Origin: Micropterix aruncella
Taxonomy: Eukaryota; Arthropoda; Insecta; Lepidoptera; Micropterigidae
Direction of reading: 5' to 3'
NCBI GenBank assembly: GCA_944548615.1
Contig: OX155973.1
Span: 6,871,910-6,935,909 of the forward strand
DNA length: 64,000 nt
The notes beneath the pieces are model-generated. The model did no database searches and had not been told where the DNA came from. It saw only the letters and a program-made list of their open reading frames with translations. Both the position numbers and the translations under genes were made by a program. Of this stretch, positions 45,405 through 57,800 are shown one piece after another (within the stretch, counting starts at the first letter, position 1; each line of letters starts with the position of its first letter).

Positions 45405-45540
45405 GACATTAAGAATGAAACGCACCGATGTCGAAGCCCACCGAAGATTTCACGACTTTTTGAATTCACGACTGAATTTTTATATATAAAGATATACTAA
45501 GATATACCTCTTTTTCCTGGATTATGTTTTTTTCAGGGTC

Positions 45541-45810
45541 ATGGCTTGTTTTGGATTCTGTCAATCCTCGTTCTTTCAATCTTTCTACCTCGAAGTATCT
45601 ACAAATGTTCATTATTCCGCAGGTCGAACTGGAGTCCTCGGCGTCCCAGAGTTGACCAACGCAATATTATGGAGGCAACTCGTCGCTGAATTTCTGGGAA
45701 CCTTACTGCTCACATCAATAGGAATATCGAGCATCATCTTCTTCACTCTACAAGCGACGGCAGTCACCATTGGCTTGACATTCGGACTCACAGCAGCAGC
45801 AGTCATTTTA
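45541..45810 (+). CDS. aquaporin exon 1 (as seen)
   Basis: ATG at 45541 sits 4 bp after an acceptor (TTTTTTTCAG, ends 45536), so an upstream 5' UTR or coding exon may exist. Residues 1-28 are not typical of aquaporins. From GVLGVPELTNAILWRQLVAE onward the match is strong. A second acceptor-like site (ATTATTCCGCAG, ends 45622) could trim the odd N-terminus. The donor is TTTTA/GTGAGT at 45811. The exon encodes TM1 and TM2 with the LTFGLT filter segment. Confidence 0.82.
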
Positions 45811-48800
45811 GTGAGTTATTTAGTCATTGCTTCTGGCTTCTCCTTATAGTACAAGTCTCTGGGGGCTAACGGGCCCATGATGAGGTGGCCACGATGACCC
45901 ATGTGTTCAGGGTCGGTCACACTCACGGGTCAACACCCATCCGACGGCCTCCCCGCATGGGGTGCGAATCCTGGGTAGGACACTGGGTCAACCAGTCTCC
46001 CCTGGGAATCAAACCTCTGGCGCCCCTGGACGGTCTACACTCCGTGCGGCGCAAGCCAATCGATTGTGCTCTCCGACTAACAGTCGGGGGAGTCTGGGAA
46101 CTGTATTGTTTCCTACAGTGCGGGGGTGGTTGTCTACCGTACGGCGACTGCTCTTGAAATGACCATTGGCCATCCGATCCCGGTTCAGAGTCGGGCAAAG
46201 GACGTCTTGGTTCGCGATAGATTCGGTGCACTCCGTTTCACCGTTTCATAAGGGAGAGGACCGCGCAAGCGACCTCGAACTCGGAACCAATCGAGAGACC
46301 GGAGAAATCTGGTCACAATTGGATGTGAGGGCGCGAGTATCTCGAGCCCGTCGGGTTTATTCCTGGCTAACTCGCGGTAAGGCGTTGGACTCTCACGGGT
46401 TGTGACGTAGCTGGACGTAGAATTGTACTGTCCAAAGTCTTCTACGTTCACTGCAGGGCGACAGAACGACTAATCGTTAAAACGTCCTGTGGTGACGGGC
46501 TCGCCCGTTGTAGTCGACACCGCAAGAAGAAGTACAAGTCTCTGGTGGGAGCTAATGGGCCCTGTTGCATTAAGGCCACTAAGACCAATGCGTTTAGGCT
46601 CGGTCGAACTCATGGGTCAACACCCATCCGGCGGCCTTCATGCAGGAGTGCGAGTCCGGGTAGTACTCTGGCCAGTTTCCCCTAGGAGACAACCTTCGGG
46701 CTCTCCTGGACTGGTTGCATACCGTGCAGCTTCAGCCAATCGATTGTGCGATCGGACCTGTCGTTCAGACTGGACTGCCGGGGAAGTCTGGAAACTGTGA
46801 TTTCTCCTATATATGGGGGGTAGTTGTTAAGCTTACGGCATCTTCTCTTGAAACGACCAATCGGCTACCCGATTCCGGGTGAACAGCCGTGATCCGCGGT
46901 AGATTCGGTAGACACCGTATCACCGGTACCTAAGGGAGAGAACCGCGCAAGCGACCGCGAACCTGTAACCAGTCGGGAGACCAGAGTAATCTGGTTGCAA
47001 CGGGAAGTAAGGACGCGAGAGTCGGCCCGCTGGTTGATTAGCATGGTTATCTCGCGGTAAAGCGTTGGTCTCTTATGGGCGAGTGGCGTAACTAAACAGT
47101 GGATTGGTTTCGTCCTAAGTCTTCTGCGCTTACCTCACTGGAGACAGAACGATCTTAAATCGTTAAAAAATCCTGAGATGACGGGTTCGTTTGTTGTAGT
47201 TGACAGCTCTAGTACGAGTCTCTGGTAACGAATATGGTCCGCGATAGATTCAAACTGAATCACCGATGAAAATACGGCAGGTATATATAGAGGTCGCGCA
47301 AGCGAGTTCGGAGGTTGGTAGGTTGAAGGCAGTGGCGTCGCTAGGGGGGGGCGGGGGGGGGGCGGTCCGCCCCGTTCCTCGCAAGGGCAGGGGCCTCCAA
47401 ATGGTATTTTTTTTAGGAGGCCCACATGAAAAATATAAATATAATGCTTATTGTCCATATTAAATAGTTTCCATATTAATAGAATGGATTTTTTGCTGGG
47501 GTTCCAAAAGAAGAATCGGAGAAGTGGATATCACTAAAAGTCTTACAGTTCATTGTGGAAATGGACCTCACAGAATCTGTTCCCAATGTGTATGTAGCAT
47601 TGAAACTTTTTTTGACAGTGTGTGTTTCTGTGGCTTCTAACGAAAGAAGCTTTACAAAGCTCAAGCTGATAAAAACTTATTTAAGATCAACAATGAGCCA
47701 AGCAAGGCTTAACGGTTTGGCTATTCTGTCAGTGGAAAGGGAAGCAGCAAACAAGGCAGATTTTGATGCAATTATTAGGGAGTTCGCTGAAGCTAAAGTG
47801 CGCAGGCAGAAAGTGTTTTGATTTTAGTTATTGCCTTTTGTTTTTCACCTTGACCTTAATAAATAAGACTTGAGTTTTCATGGATTATGATGGTTTTTAT
47901 TTTCCGCCCTAATTTTATTCTTGACACAGTTTCTTATGATTTATCACTTCCTGGGGGGCCTCTCAGATTATTTCCGCCCCGGGCCTACAGAGGTCTAGCG
48001 ACGCCACTGGTTGAAGGTATCCTGGTGGTTAATTCCAGACGGAGATATCCTTCCAAAACTGGTGGTCAGGGGGCGAGGCTGCCCGCTGGACACCTTTCCC
48101 GGTGCCTCACCGTAAGGCGTTTACCTCTGATGTGCATTTTGGCTAGACGGTAGAATTGTATTGGTATCTAAGTCTTTTACGCTCACCTCACGGAAGATAG
48201 AACGATCATTATAGTTAGGTGACGGGCTCGCCCGTTGTAGTTGACGCCTTTAGGTACAAGTCCCTGTAAGTTAATGAGCCCAGTGCAGTTAGGCGGGTTC
48301 GCTCGTTGTAGTCGACACCGCCCAATTGTGATTTCGGCCCAACAAGTTATCTATGTACCAAATTTCAAATCTATAAGTCCAATATTTCGAGATTGAAATA
48401 TGACTAGTGTGCCCCCTGGTGGACTAATTTTAACCACAACCTTTTCAACTCTTGCCATGACTAAATTATGCCTGCATGCCAAATTTCAGCTCAATCGGAT
48501 TAAGCGTTTGGACGCTATCGTAATAACTGAACTACGCAGGGGTTACTCGAAACGTCGCATAACCTCTGCTATGATAACACCGCTCGGAAAACAAAGAAGT
48601 TTTTGGAGTTTAGCGAGTCTTTCCTTCGTCGATTTCAGTGATGAGTGAATCGATTCGTTAAATGAAATCCGCTTTAATATGAACGACAATACTTTCTTTA
48701 TTTTAAGTGTATAATGGTCATAAGTGGTCATAATGGCTCAACTACCTTAGGTCCATTAACCCCAGGGCCGAAATCACATGAAATTTTCGCCGGATATTTG

Positions 48801-51800
48801 CGTAAGCGATTACATCCAGCGTGTTTAGTGAGTTGCATTCTCACCATCCGCGCTCGTCGCCGACTATCCCTTTCAATCAGGTCAACCCTCTTCCCAAAGG
48901 GACGTCACGCTTTAAATCCTTACATAAGTCCTTGGCTACTTGTCGTGAAAGTTTTTCGTAAAATTCGTGAAACGTTCCTTTGGCCCGTACTTTAGTAATA
49001 ATGTAAAAATATTAGCGATAACCAGATACTAAATAAATACAGAAATTAACGTTTACCTACTTAATAAATCTAAAATACCTACAATTGTATTACTACATAA
49101 TAGGCTTGCGTTTAGGATGTGTGTCTGTGTGTGTATGTATGTGAGTTTGTCGGTGTGTTTAGTGTGTGGGTGTGGAGTGAAAAAAATGCATATAATAGTA
49201 ATAATAGCGTAAATAAATTATAATAATAGCAATAATCATGAATAAATGAGCTAAAAATTTACAGTTTTTGTATTGGCTAGGGTTTTATTTACAAAGTAAG
49301 TGAATACTATATAAGAGGGTATTGTAAAGCTCACAGCACAGCGTGTGAGTACTCCATTTTTGGATGAATTCATTTTAAACCGCGGCAATCGAAAAGGGTG
49401 TATGTAATTGGCGCTTGGTCCTCATTGGGGCGTTAATATTAATAGCGCCCGCCAGGTCAGTGCAGTCAAATATGCCATTCATTATTTTAAAAAGGTATAA
49501 AGCATCATTCAGGCTACGCCGATATTAGTCCTCATTAGTATTACTGCAGTAAGTTTTGGTTCTAAAATTGAACTAAGCTGTGGTTTCCAGATGATTGGCC
49601 ACGTCAGCGGCGGACACATAAATCCTGCTGTGAGCATCGGACTCTTCTTTGCTGGACACATCGGAGCTCTTCGAGCAATTTGTTACATTATTGCACAAAC
49701 TGTGGGAGCTGTGGCTGGAGCAGCCATCATAAAGGTACGTAATGTTATCGACTATATTATATAGCATTAGATTGCGCAACTCCGTATAACGATTTGGCAA
49801 CCCTTCTGTTGCAGCAATAATAGCCTAATAATACCCAGAAGGAAAACATCATTTGGACAAAGACATTACTCTTTCATTGCGCCGAGATTTTACAATCTGA
49901 TCAATATGGAAATAAAAATGAATTTGACATTTAGGGAATTCAAAAATAAATTAAAGAAATGTTTATCGAATCACGACAGACTAACCATACATCAAATGTT
50001 AGAAATAATAGTATAATAAAACTTAGGTGCACAAATTATTAACATATTATTAAACATAGTGTATATTTTAACATTGAACTAACTACCAAAAATTATTTGA
50101 CTTTGACAATGAATTATACTTTTTAGACTAGGTATTTTTATATTAAATCATATATTACTTAACATATTAAATATTAATGACTGTTTCATTCTTTTCTCAC
50201 ATGTAACTTTATTTATATTATTTAATCGAATTTTATATTATATTTATTGCCGATTAAATAATGGAATTGCATTTTATTTATTATATTATCTTTTATTATA
50301 TTTTTTTTATTATTTTATTTTATTCTGAAGACCACATATTAGGGCTATTTAGTGTCATTAGCTTTTTACTCAAACTTGTACATCTGTAAGCAACCAAGCA
50401 ATCAAGCAAACTTGATTGTAATATTGGAGTCCTGTCCACCCTAGAACGGGCTAGTCCCAGTTGGGTGACAGAAACAAATAAGCAAAAGGTTAACGTTTTG
50501 CCATTCGGTTCCTGTTCTTTTTGTAAGCTAATCAATGCTATAAATTCTTAAATAAATAAATAAATAAATAAATAAAAATGCAGGTGGCACTGATAGCAAT
50601 GACGGCCAAGCTAATCGCAATTTATTAGGCCATCTAGAATGACATCGATAATAATAATAATAATAACATCGATTGCGTTTCTACGTGAACTAAAAAAAGG
50701 AACTTAGTTCAACCGAACGAGATAAAGCGATACGTTAGAACGGAATATGAAATGAACTATCGTCAATTTTCGCACACCAAAACTACCTGTTGAACTTATA
50801 GACGCCCAAATAAGTTTGAACACATTTCGTGTGGTGTGAGATTTAGCTGCTTTATATTCGGTTTATAACGCTCATTTCACATTCCGCTCTGACGTACTGC
50901 TCTGTCTCGTTGATGGATGCCGTGGTCCGCGATACCGTTTCACCGCTACGTAAGGGAGACGACCGCGCAAGCGACCTCGAACTCGTAACTAGTCGAGAGA
51001 CCGGAGTAGAGTAATCTGGTTGCGACTGGAAGTAAGGGCGTGAGTGTAGGCCCGCTGGGTAGCATTCCTGGCTATCTCGCGGATAAGACGTTGGCCTCTT
51101 ACGGGCATGTGGCGGAGCTTGACGGTGGACTGTTTTTATCCTAAGTCTTCTGCGCTTACTTCACGGGAGATAGAACGATAATTTCGTTAAAACTTCCTGA
51201 GGTGACGGGTTCGTCCGTTGTAGTTGACAGCTCTAGTTGCTCTGTCTCGATCACATAAACAAATTTCCGAGTTTAGTTCAAGAGAAACGCAATCGAGCCC
51301 AATGAAAGTTTTTTTTCTTATAAAGGACTCATTGATTATAAAAACCGAATAGTTTATACAATGATAACAATAATAACATTTAATTATTAGTACCATCTGT
51401 AGCATTTATTTATAGGCTAATTAACCACATCACAAAAATAATACGGCGAGATAAAATGCCATTGTTTAGTCTTTCTGGACAGTAAATTGTAAGTATTAAT
51501 ACCTGTATACCAAATTAAACATTAAAATCTTTATTTAAATAATAAAATCTATGATTTGAAAATTGTTTGTATATATATTATTATTTTATACCGTATAGGC
51601 GCGCCATTTTCAGTGCGCAGCCATACTTGTATACCACGAAAGTCGCCATATTGAACATATTATTAAATTTTAGGAACTATGAGTGCCATCTACACGTTGC
51701 GTTTCGTAGTAAAATACCGGTTTCCAAATCGTAGTACGACGTTCAGCAATCTAATGCGCTATATAATCAATGGTATTGTATAAGAACTTCCGTATGATAT

Positions 51801-54800
51801 ACAGATGGATTAAGGAATGGAAAGGGACGATTCAAATAAAAAACAACAAAAAATCACTTGGTTGATTATTGTGCGTTGTTATTTTTTTTCTGTGTTGTTT
51901 ATGCTGATTTTTTTATTCAAAGGTAATGTTTATTAAAGATTTCCAACCCGCGTAGGAGAGTCATCAAATTTTTGACTTAGGAATTGAGACTGGGATATGT
52001 TATTTTAAACTATTAAAGAGCATTTTCAAATACATACTACTTATTTATTTATTTTATTTCATTTTTTCTTTTTCTGTTATAACACTTTGATAAGTGTGCG
52101 CACAATACAACACTTACAAGTAACTTAGTCGAGTCTACTTTGGTACGGGCTTCGGCCTAGTTAGGCAATCTTACCATTTAGAACATTATTTACTTTCGGA
52201 AATAATTTTATTCTTATTTTAGCTCATTTTTAGCGATATTTCTCTGTGTATTCTCACAAGATATACATTCTTCTTCTTCTTCTTCATCAGCGCGGATTCG
52301 CCCACCGTTGGGCATACGCCTCTCCAATCACTCTCCATCCGGATCGCTTGTCCGTTTCCCTCATCCAGACAGGTCCAGCTGTCTCCTTGATGTCATAAGG
52401 TTGTACTATTCATCATGATTGGAGGTATTTAGCCCGATACCCGCCACGTCGGCCACACGTCTTGGCGAGCTCCACACTTTCAGGAAAATGTTACCATTTC
52501 CTAGGCTTGTGGCAACCTGGTCGGGTTACTTAACCGCCGAATTACACTATATTCACTAAATTTATTATTTAATTATTATTTATTGTTGAGAAAATTTCAA
52601 AATATATGTTGACACTTAGAATTTAAATTTCGAATTTTATTAAAAGATATACATAGAGTCAACAAATTTAAAATTAAAAGATATACATAGAGTCAACAAA
52701 TTTAAACGTTTTTGGTGTACCTGGTTGATTTACCTAAAAGAATTGATTTACCTAAATCACCTGTATTGAATTCACTGGTAAAATCATGTTTTTACTATGA
52801 CGTCACATTTTCTAGGTACACAGCATAACCAAAAACAGTATTGGCGAACATTGACCGAATTAAAACAAACAAGAAATACACATTAAAATCTTTAGAATTC
52901 AATATTGTTTTATATGTACTCGTATATATGCGGATGAGGCAAATAGGAAGTCTAAATTAGTTCACAGGATTTAAACTTTAATCTTCTTTTGTGTTCGAAA
53001 AATATGACAACTATCCTTTTCTTTTGTTTGCCGTTTCATCACTCTCTCTCTCTAATAAGACCATCAGCAGTCGCCATCATCGAAGCGTTGAAGTGGCGGC
53101 CAAAAGCTATATGAAGCATAATTTTGAGGCCTGGTTGTGAGAACACGAAAAAGAATTTTAATACAATTATGCCGGATTTTAAAAGCCCGGTCCTTAAGCT
53201 ATCATTTCAATACGATGAAATTGGATAAATTATTTCCATAATAATTGTAAATTTTCCAAAGAAATAAAAACGGGCGAGATTTGTCTTCAGTTTTTGGAAA
53301 ACCTAGAGTTGTTTCTCAATATTAAAAAATACCATTTACACAAGCGTCTAAATGTGTAAATGAGTCTATTTGCATAGTACTATGACAGTTTTTGCAACTT
53401 CCATACAAAAATTATTGGAAAAAAATGTTTGAAATTACATAATTTTCAGAAATGTTACTGCCAAACATTATTTTTTTTCTATTTATTAAAGATACTTTTG
53501 AGTGATATAAAAATAGCACAGTGATCTTAAGTTATTTTATTATTGTAATCTATTTTTTGCTTTATAAAAACTATTCATTTGATAATTTATTATATTATAA
53601 TTGAAAAGCCAAATCGACTATATTAGAATTTAGACGACGCGCGAAGCCGAAATCGTCATTCCTAATTGGCCACTGCCAACGGTGAGACGTATTCCCTTGT
53701 CGCTACGGTATACTTATACATCTTTATGTATATATCGAAAGCGCGCGGGCGCGTGGTATTGCAAAAATACCTAAATTTTTAGTCACGTCAACTCGGAAGG
53801 GAGCCTTAATAACGGTGTTTCATCGTAAGATATCTCGGTGAAATCGTTCAACCTACTCATCGCTTGCGGCTCCCAAATTTTCCGGGTAAAGATCAAGGTG
53901 GGAAAGCGTCGTTCTACATTCCCTTTTCTAGTAGATGTCTAACAGACCATTCACACAAGTTAGGATAAAACGAATTTACCGAATGATGTTGTAGCACCCG
54001 ACTTTTTTTTTTTTGAGTGGGGCTTTTCATTCCTGATCTATTGTATTCGCCGCCTACTATAGTTCTGCGCTAAGCCTCGAGTCATTTAAGAACCGCAGCA
54101 GGCTTTTGGCGCCAGATTGTTTTACCTCCTCAGGTTGGAGATATTGACCACCCAAGTGGGTGTATCTTTTACGCATCAGCGGGCCACACTCGCACATGAG
54201 GTGCTGGGGAGTTTCCTCTGCTCCTTGGCAGAACCTGCACATTTTTGTGTCTCTGAGCTTGAAGTTGAACATGTGTTTGTTCAGGCCACAATGCCCCGTG
54301 AGCGCCCTCACCAGTATGCGTAGATTGTTCCTATTTAGCGATAAGGCCTCACGTATTACGGTCGTAAGCCGTATTACGGTCGTAAGCCTTAATTAGCGCT
54401 TTGGAATGATTTAATTCTGCCGTGTTGTTCCAGTGGTTGACGGATTGTTCTAAACACATTTGTTTGAGCATTAGGTTTGCAAGGCTTTTTGGTACGCCAC
54501 AGCAAGGTTCAGGGCCGTAACGTTCCCTTTGCTCCCGGCTTAGCAAGTTCGTCGGCTTTTTTATTTCCCTCGATTTCTGCATGGCCGGGAACTCATCTTA
54601 GAATTACCCTGTTCTTTTCGCCCAGGGAATTCAGTAGTGATATGCAGTTTTGCACTAGCTTTGAATTAATGGTATTCGAGGCTAGTTCCATAAGAGCTGC
54701 TTTGATATCCGAGTGGATATATATACGGTGGTTGGCGTAGTTCTTATGGAGGTTGATGTCCGCTTATTCAATAATGGCGCACCCGACGTTTCAACGATGT

Positions 54801-57800
54801 CGCAGCCGCCGTTGTCCAGGGTAGACTACTGTCAATCGTCGTCCGTTATCCTGCGGGTAGGCAGCAAACTGCTGCTGTTACTCAGCAAATTATAACGGTG
54901 GTGGGGCGGCGGGGTCGACGCGCGCGAATTTCGAAAAACCGCTGTGCACACTCCACTCACTGTATCCTGTGTTACGTCCTTGCGCTGGGCGATGGGCATT
55001 GAAAACATTTTAAAAAGAGGGTTCCACGTAGTAGAGAGTTTGTAACCGTCGTCTCTATTGAAGTTCGGGGTTCTTCTTATTTCAATGGCTTCCCGGATCA
55101 TGAGGGGAAAGAAAAAGTGTTCTTTGGATAGCACAATAGGATTTTGAAACTGCGTCCAGTGGTTTCTTACGCTATCCAATATGTGTTCGCATATCGCCGA
55201 TTTTTCTCGCTGGGCGTTTTTAACAGCTTTGATGTGTTCTATAAGTCGAGTGGCTATGGGCCGTTTCGTTTGTCCAACATAGGCTAAACCACAGCTGCAT
55301 TCGTTTTTATACACACCTGGGGTTTGCAATGGTATTACATCCTTTACAGTCCTCAGAAACCGAGCTCTATTTTGGGCTGTTTTAAAGTTCGATTTTATAT
55401 CGAATTCGTTTAGCATCTTACTTATTCGATCACTCCCTCGACTGATAGAACGCCCTCTATCCTAGACAACGGCAGCTGCAACATCATCGAAAAGTCGAGT
55501 GCTACAAACTTTACGCGGTAAATTCGTTTTATTCTATTTATAATGTCAAGCAACTGCGATAGTCTTCGATTTCAACAATTGTCTTATTTGCGGTTCAAAA
55601 ATTTAAATTTTGTTATAGGTAGGTACGCAATTTGGGAAATATTTTTTTTAAATGATTGAAGGCTTGACCTCCTTTATATAGAGCTTTTAAAAAGTTCTCC
55701 AAACGGCCCAACGTGACATGAATCGTGGGCCAAATAATTTAAACGCCCTAAACCATTGAAGTTTTTGATATTTTCCATTCCAGTAACATATGTTACGTGG
55801 TAGAACATTTTCAAGTGTAGATTTGGATTCTTAACAACAAAATACGCGCTAATTGTAAATCACATCCCAGATGAAATACAAAAAAAACAAAAGACCAGAA
55901 AATAGCGCAATACTGAAAATCCAAAATAAAAAACAATAAAAGCTCAAAAATCTTTCATGCTAGAACATTTTAAAAAATAGATTCAGATTTCTACGCGCCA
56001 AAATGCGTACTAATTAATATATCACATCCCAGATGCAAAATGGCTGTTGACTATATTAAACAAAACGTTAGCCATATGAAACTTTAAACCTTTAGATAAT
56101 TATTCCTATCACAGTAGTAGTTATGCTTTATTTTTATTATGCTAAGTAATGTCCACAACCCGAGGTATTCCTGAAAAAACGACATCATTGAAAATGGACC
56201 AGTTACGCACGCACTTAATTTATGCACTTAATTTATAACACTTATTTATTAATAATTCTTATTTAAATAGGGAATCGTGCCGGCGGATAAAGTTGGAAAT
56301 CTAGGAATGACCACCGTTACGCCGACGCTAGGATCTGCTGAGGTATTTATGAAGCTGTTCTGTTTATTTATTTTTAACAACAGTTCCAACCCCCCCCCCC
56401 CCCCCCTCGGTGATTATGTAATATGTGGACGGCCCCTTATACGGGATCAAAATCAGTTGAATAGTTTCCTAGATATGATACAAAGCTGGAGAATGTGTAA
56501 GATACAAAGCTGGAGAGCCGGAGTTGGCGTGGGAAATTAGGTGAAAGGATATACAAAATAGATATAATAATTTATGTATATATATAAATTTATATTTTTG
56601 ATTGTAGGTATGACGTATAGGCATCATAATAAATATACTTAGGATAATTTATTTACTTCAACAAAATTAAATTATATATAATCTATAATAACTATTATTG
56701 TAAAGAAGCAATATTTGTACGTTTGTAAGTTTGTATGTAGGGGCTAATCTACGAAACTACTCATCCGATTTCAAAAACATCCGATTTACTAATGGCAAGC
56801 TCCATTATCAACGAGTGCTATATTTTATTGTGATAGATAATAGTTTCAATAAGAAATCACAATATTTGTAAGTTAAGTCGGAGAAAATGAGCTGGTGAGT
56901 TGCTTTATCGCCGTGCGCTGAAGAAACGGTTTGATATATGTGAAAACAAAGAGAGAGCCTCAAAGAGATCTATGAAAAAGATCGATGACAGCATATATCC
57001 AATATTGTATACCTATATTTAAACTACAATAACTGCTTGGATGCCTCAAAATAATAAGAAAAAATCAGCAGTATTTGTTGAAGACATTGGCGATAAAATA
57101 AGAATCCTTATCAAAATTAACCAATCCTTATCACGGGTGTTAAATTTCAAATGTCAAATTATTTATTGAGTTCAAATTATGAGTAGGTACATTCAATATA
57201 TGTACAAAAGTCTTAACCTAACTAGGCTGCCGCCTTTTCCAAGGTAAACAATTTATTTTAATTATCCTAAGAAATCTATAATATTATATTTATATAAATA
57301 AAAAAAATCATACTTAATGTAACAGAAATATCTTAATTACCTAATAAAAATTCGTAAGAAAATGTCATGAAAATTGTCAATATTATTTTATTATAAAACA
57401 TGATAAAAATTAATGTATATTTATATATGTATTATTAATATGTATTAATAATATACAAAATAAATTCACAAAAATTAAAATAAAATTACGTTTAGAAATC
57501 ATCAATTTTTATTACTACATATACTATTATGTTTTTATTATAAAGATTCAAATAGTGATTAAATTAGCTATTTACTGTAAGTTTTTAGGTGGCATAGTTA
57601 TAGAGATATCATGAAATTACTAACGCGAGCTGAGGAACAAGTAGCGTACGTCTACGAGATTGGTAGCGTCATTGATGTTATAAAATCAATGGTAGCGTGC
57701 ATCTGAGGGGGGAACTATATATCTATAGATAGCGTCTTGAACTATATATCTATAGGTAGAGTCTAAAAAGGCAATTAAACGCCACTCTACTTAAATTAAC

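Larger units (their letters stand above)
45848..48322 (+). repeat. head-to-tail array of four family A units in aquaporin intron 1
   Basis: Units: 45863-46530 (668 bp), 46546-47210 (665 bp), 47226-48252 (5'-truncated, carrying a hAT), and 48267-48322 (internally deleted). AGTACAAGTCTCTGG stands before unit 1 (45848-45862) and between 1 and 2 (46531-46545). One-mismatch and shorter variants stand between 2 and 3 (47211-47225) and between 3 and 4 (48253-48266). Units 1 and 2 belong to different subtypes, so this is not a recent tandem duplication. Confidence 0.88.
53962..55545 (-). mobile_element. Penelope-like element remnant in aquaporin intron 2
   Basis: Borders carry inverted copies of the sequence that makes the palindrome at 30351-30679: left AGGATAAAACGAATTTACCG...GCACCCGAC/GTTTCAACGATGTCGC, right CCTAGACAACGGCAGCTGC...CGCGGTAAATTCGTTTTATT. 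Between them lies the GIY-YIG endonuclease frame. The RT part is absent. A LINE inserted into the left border. Confidence 0.8.
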
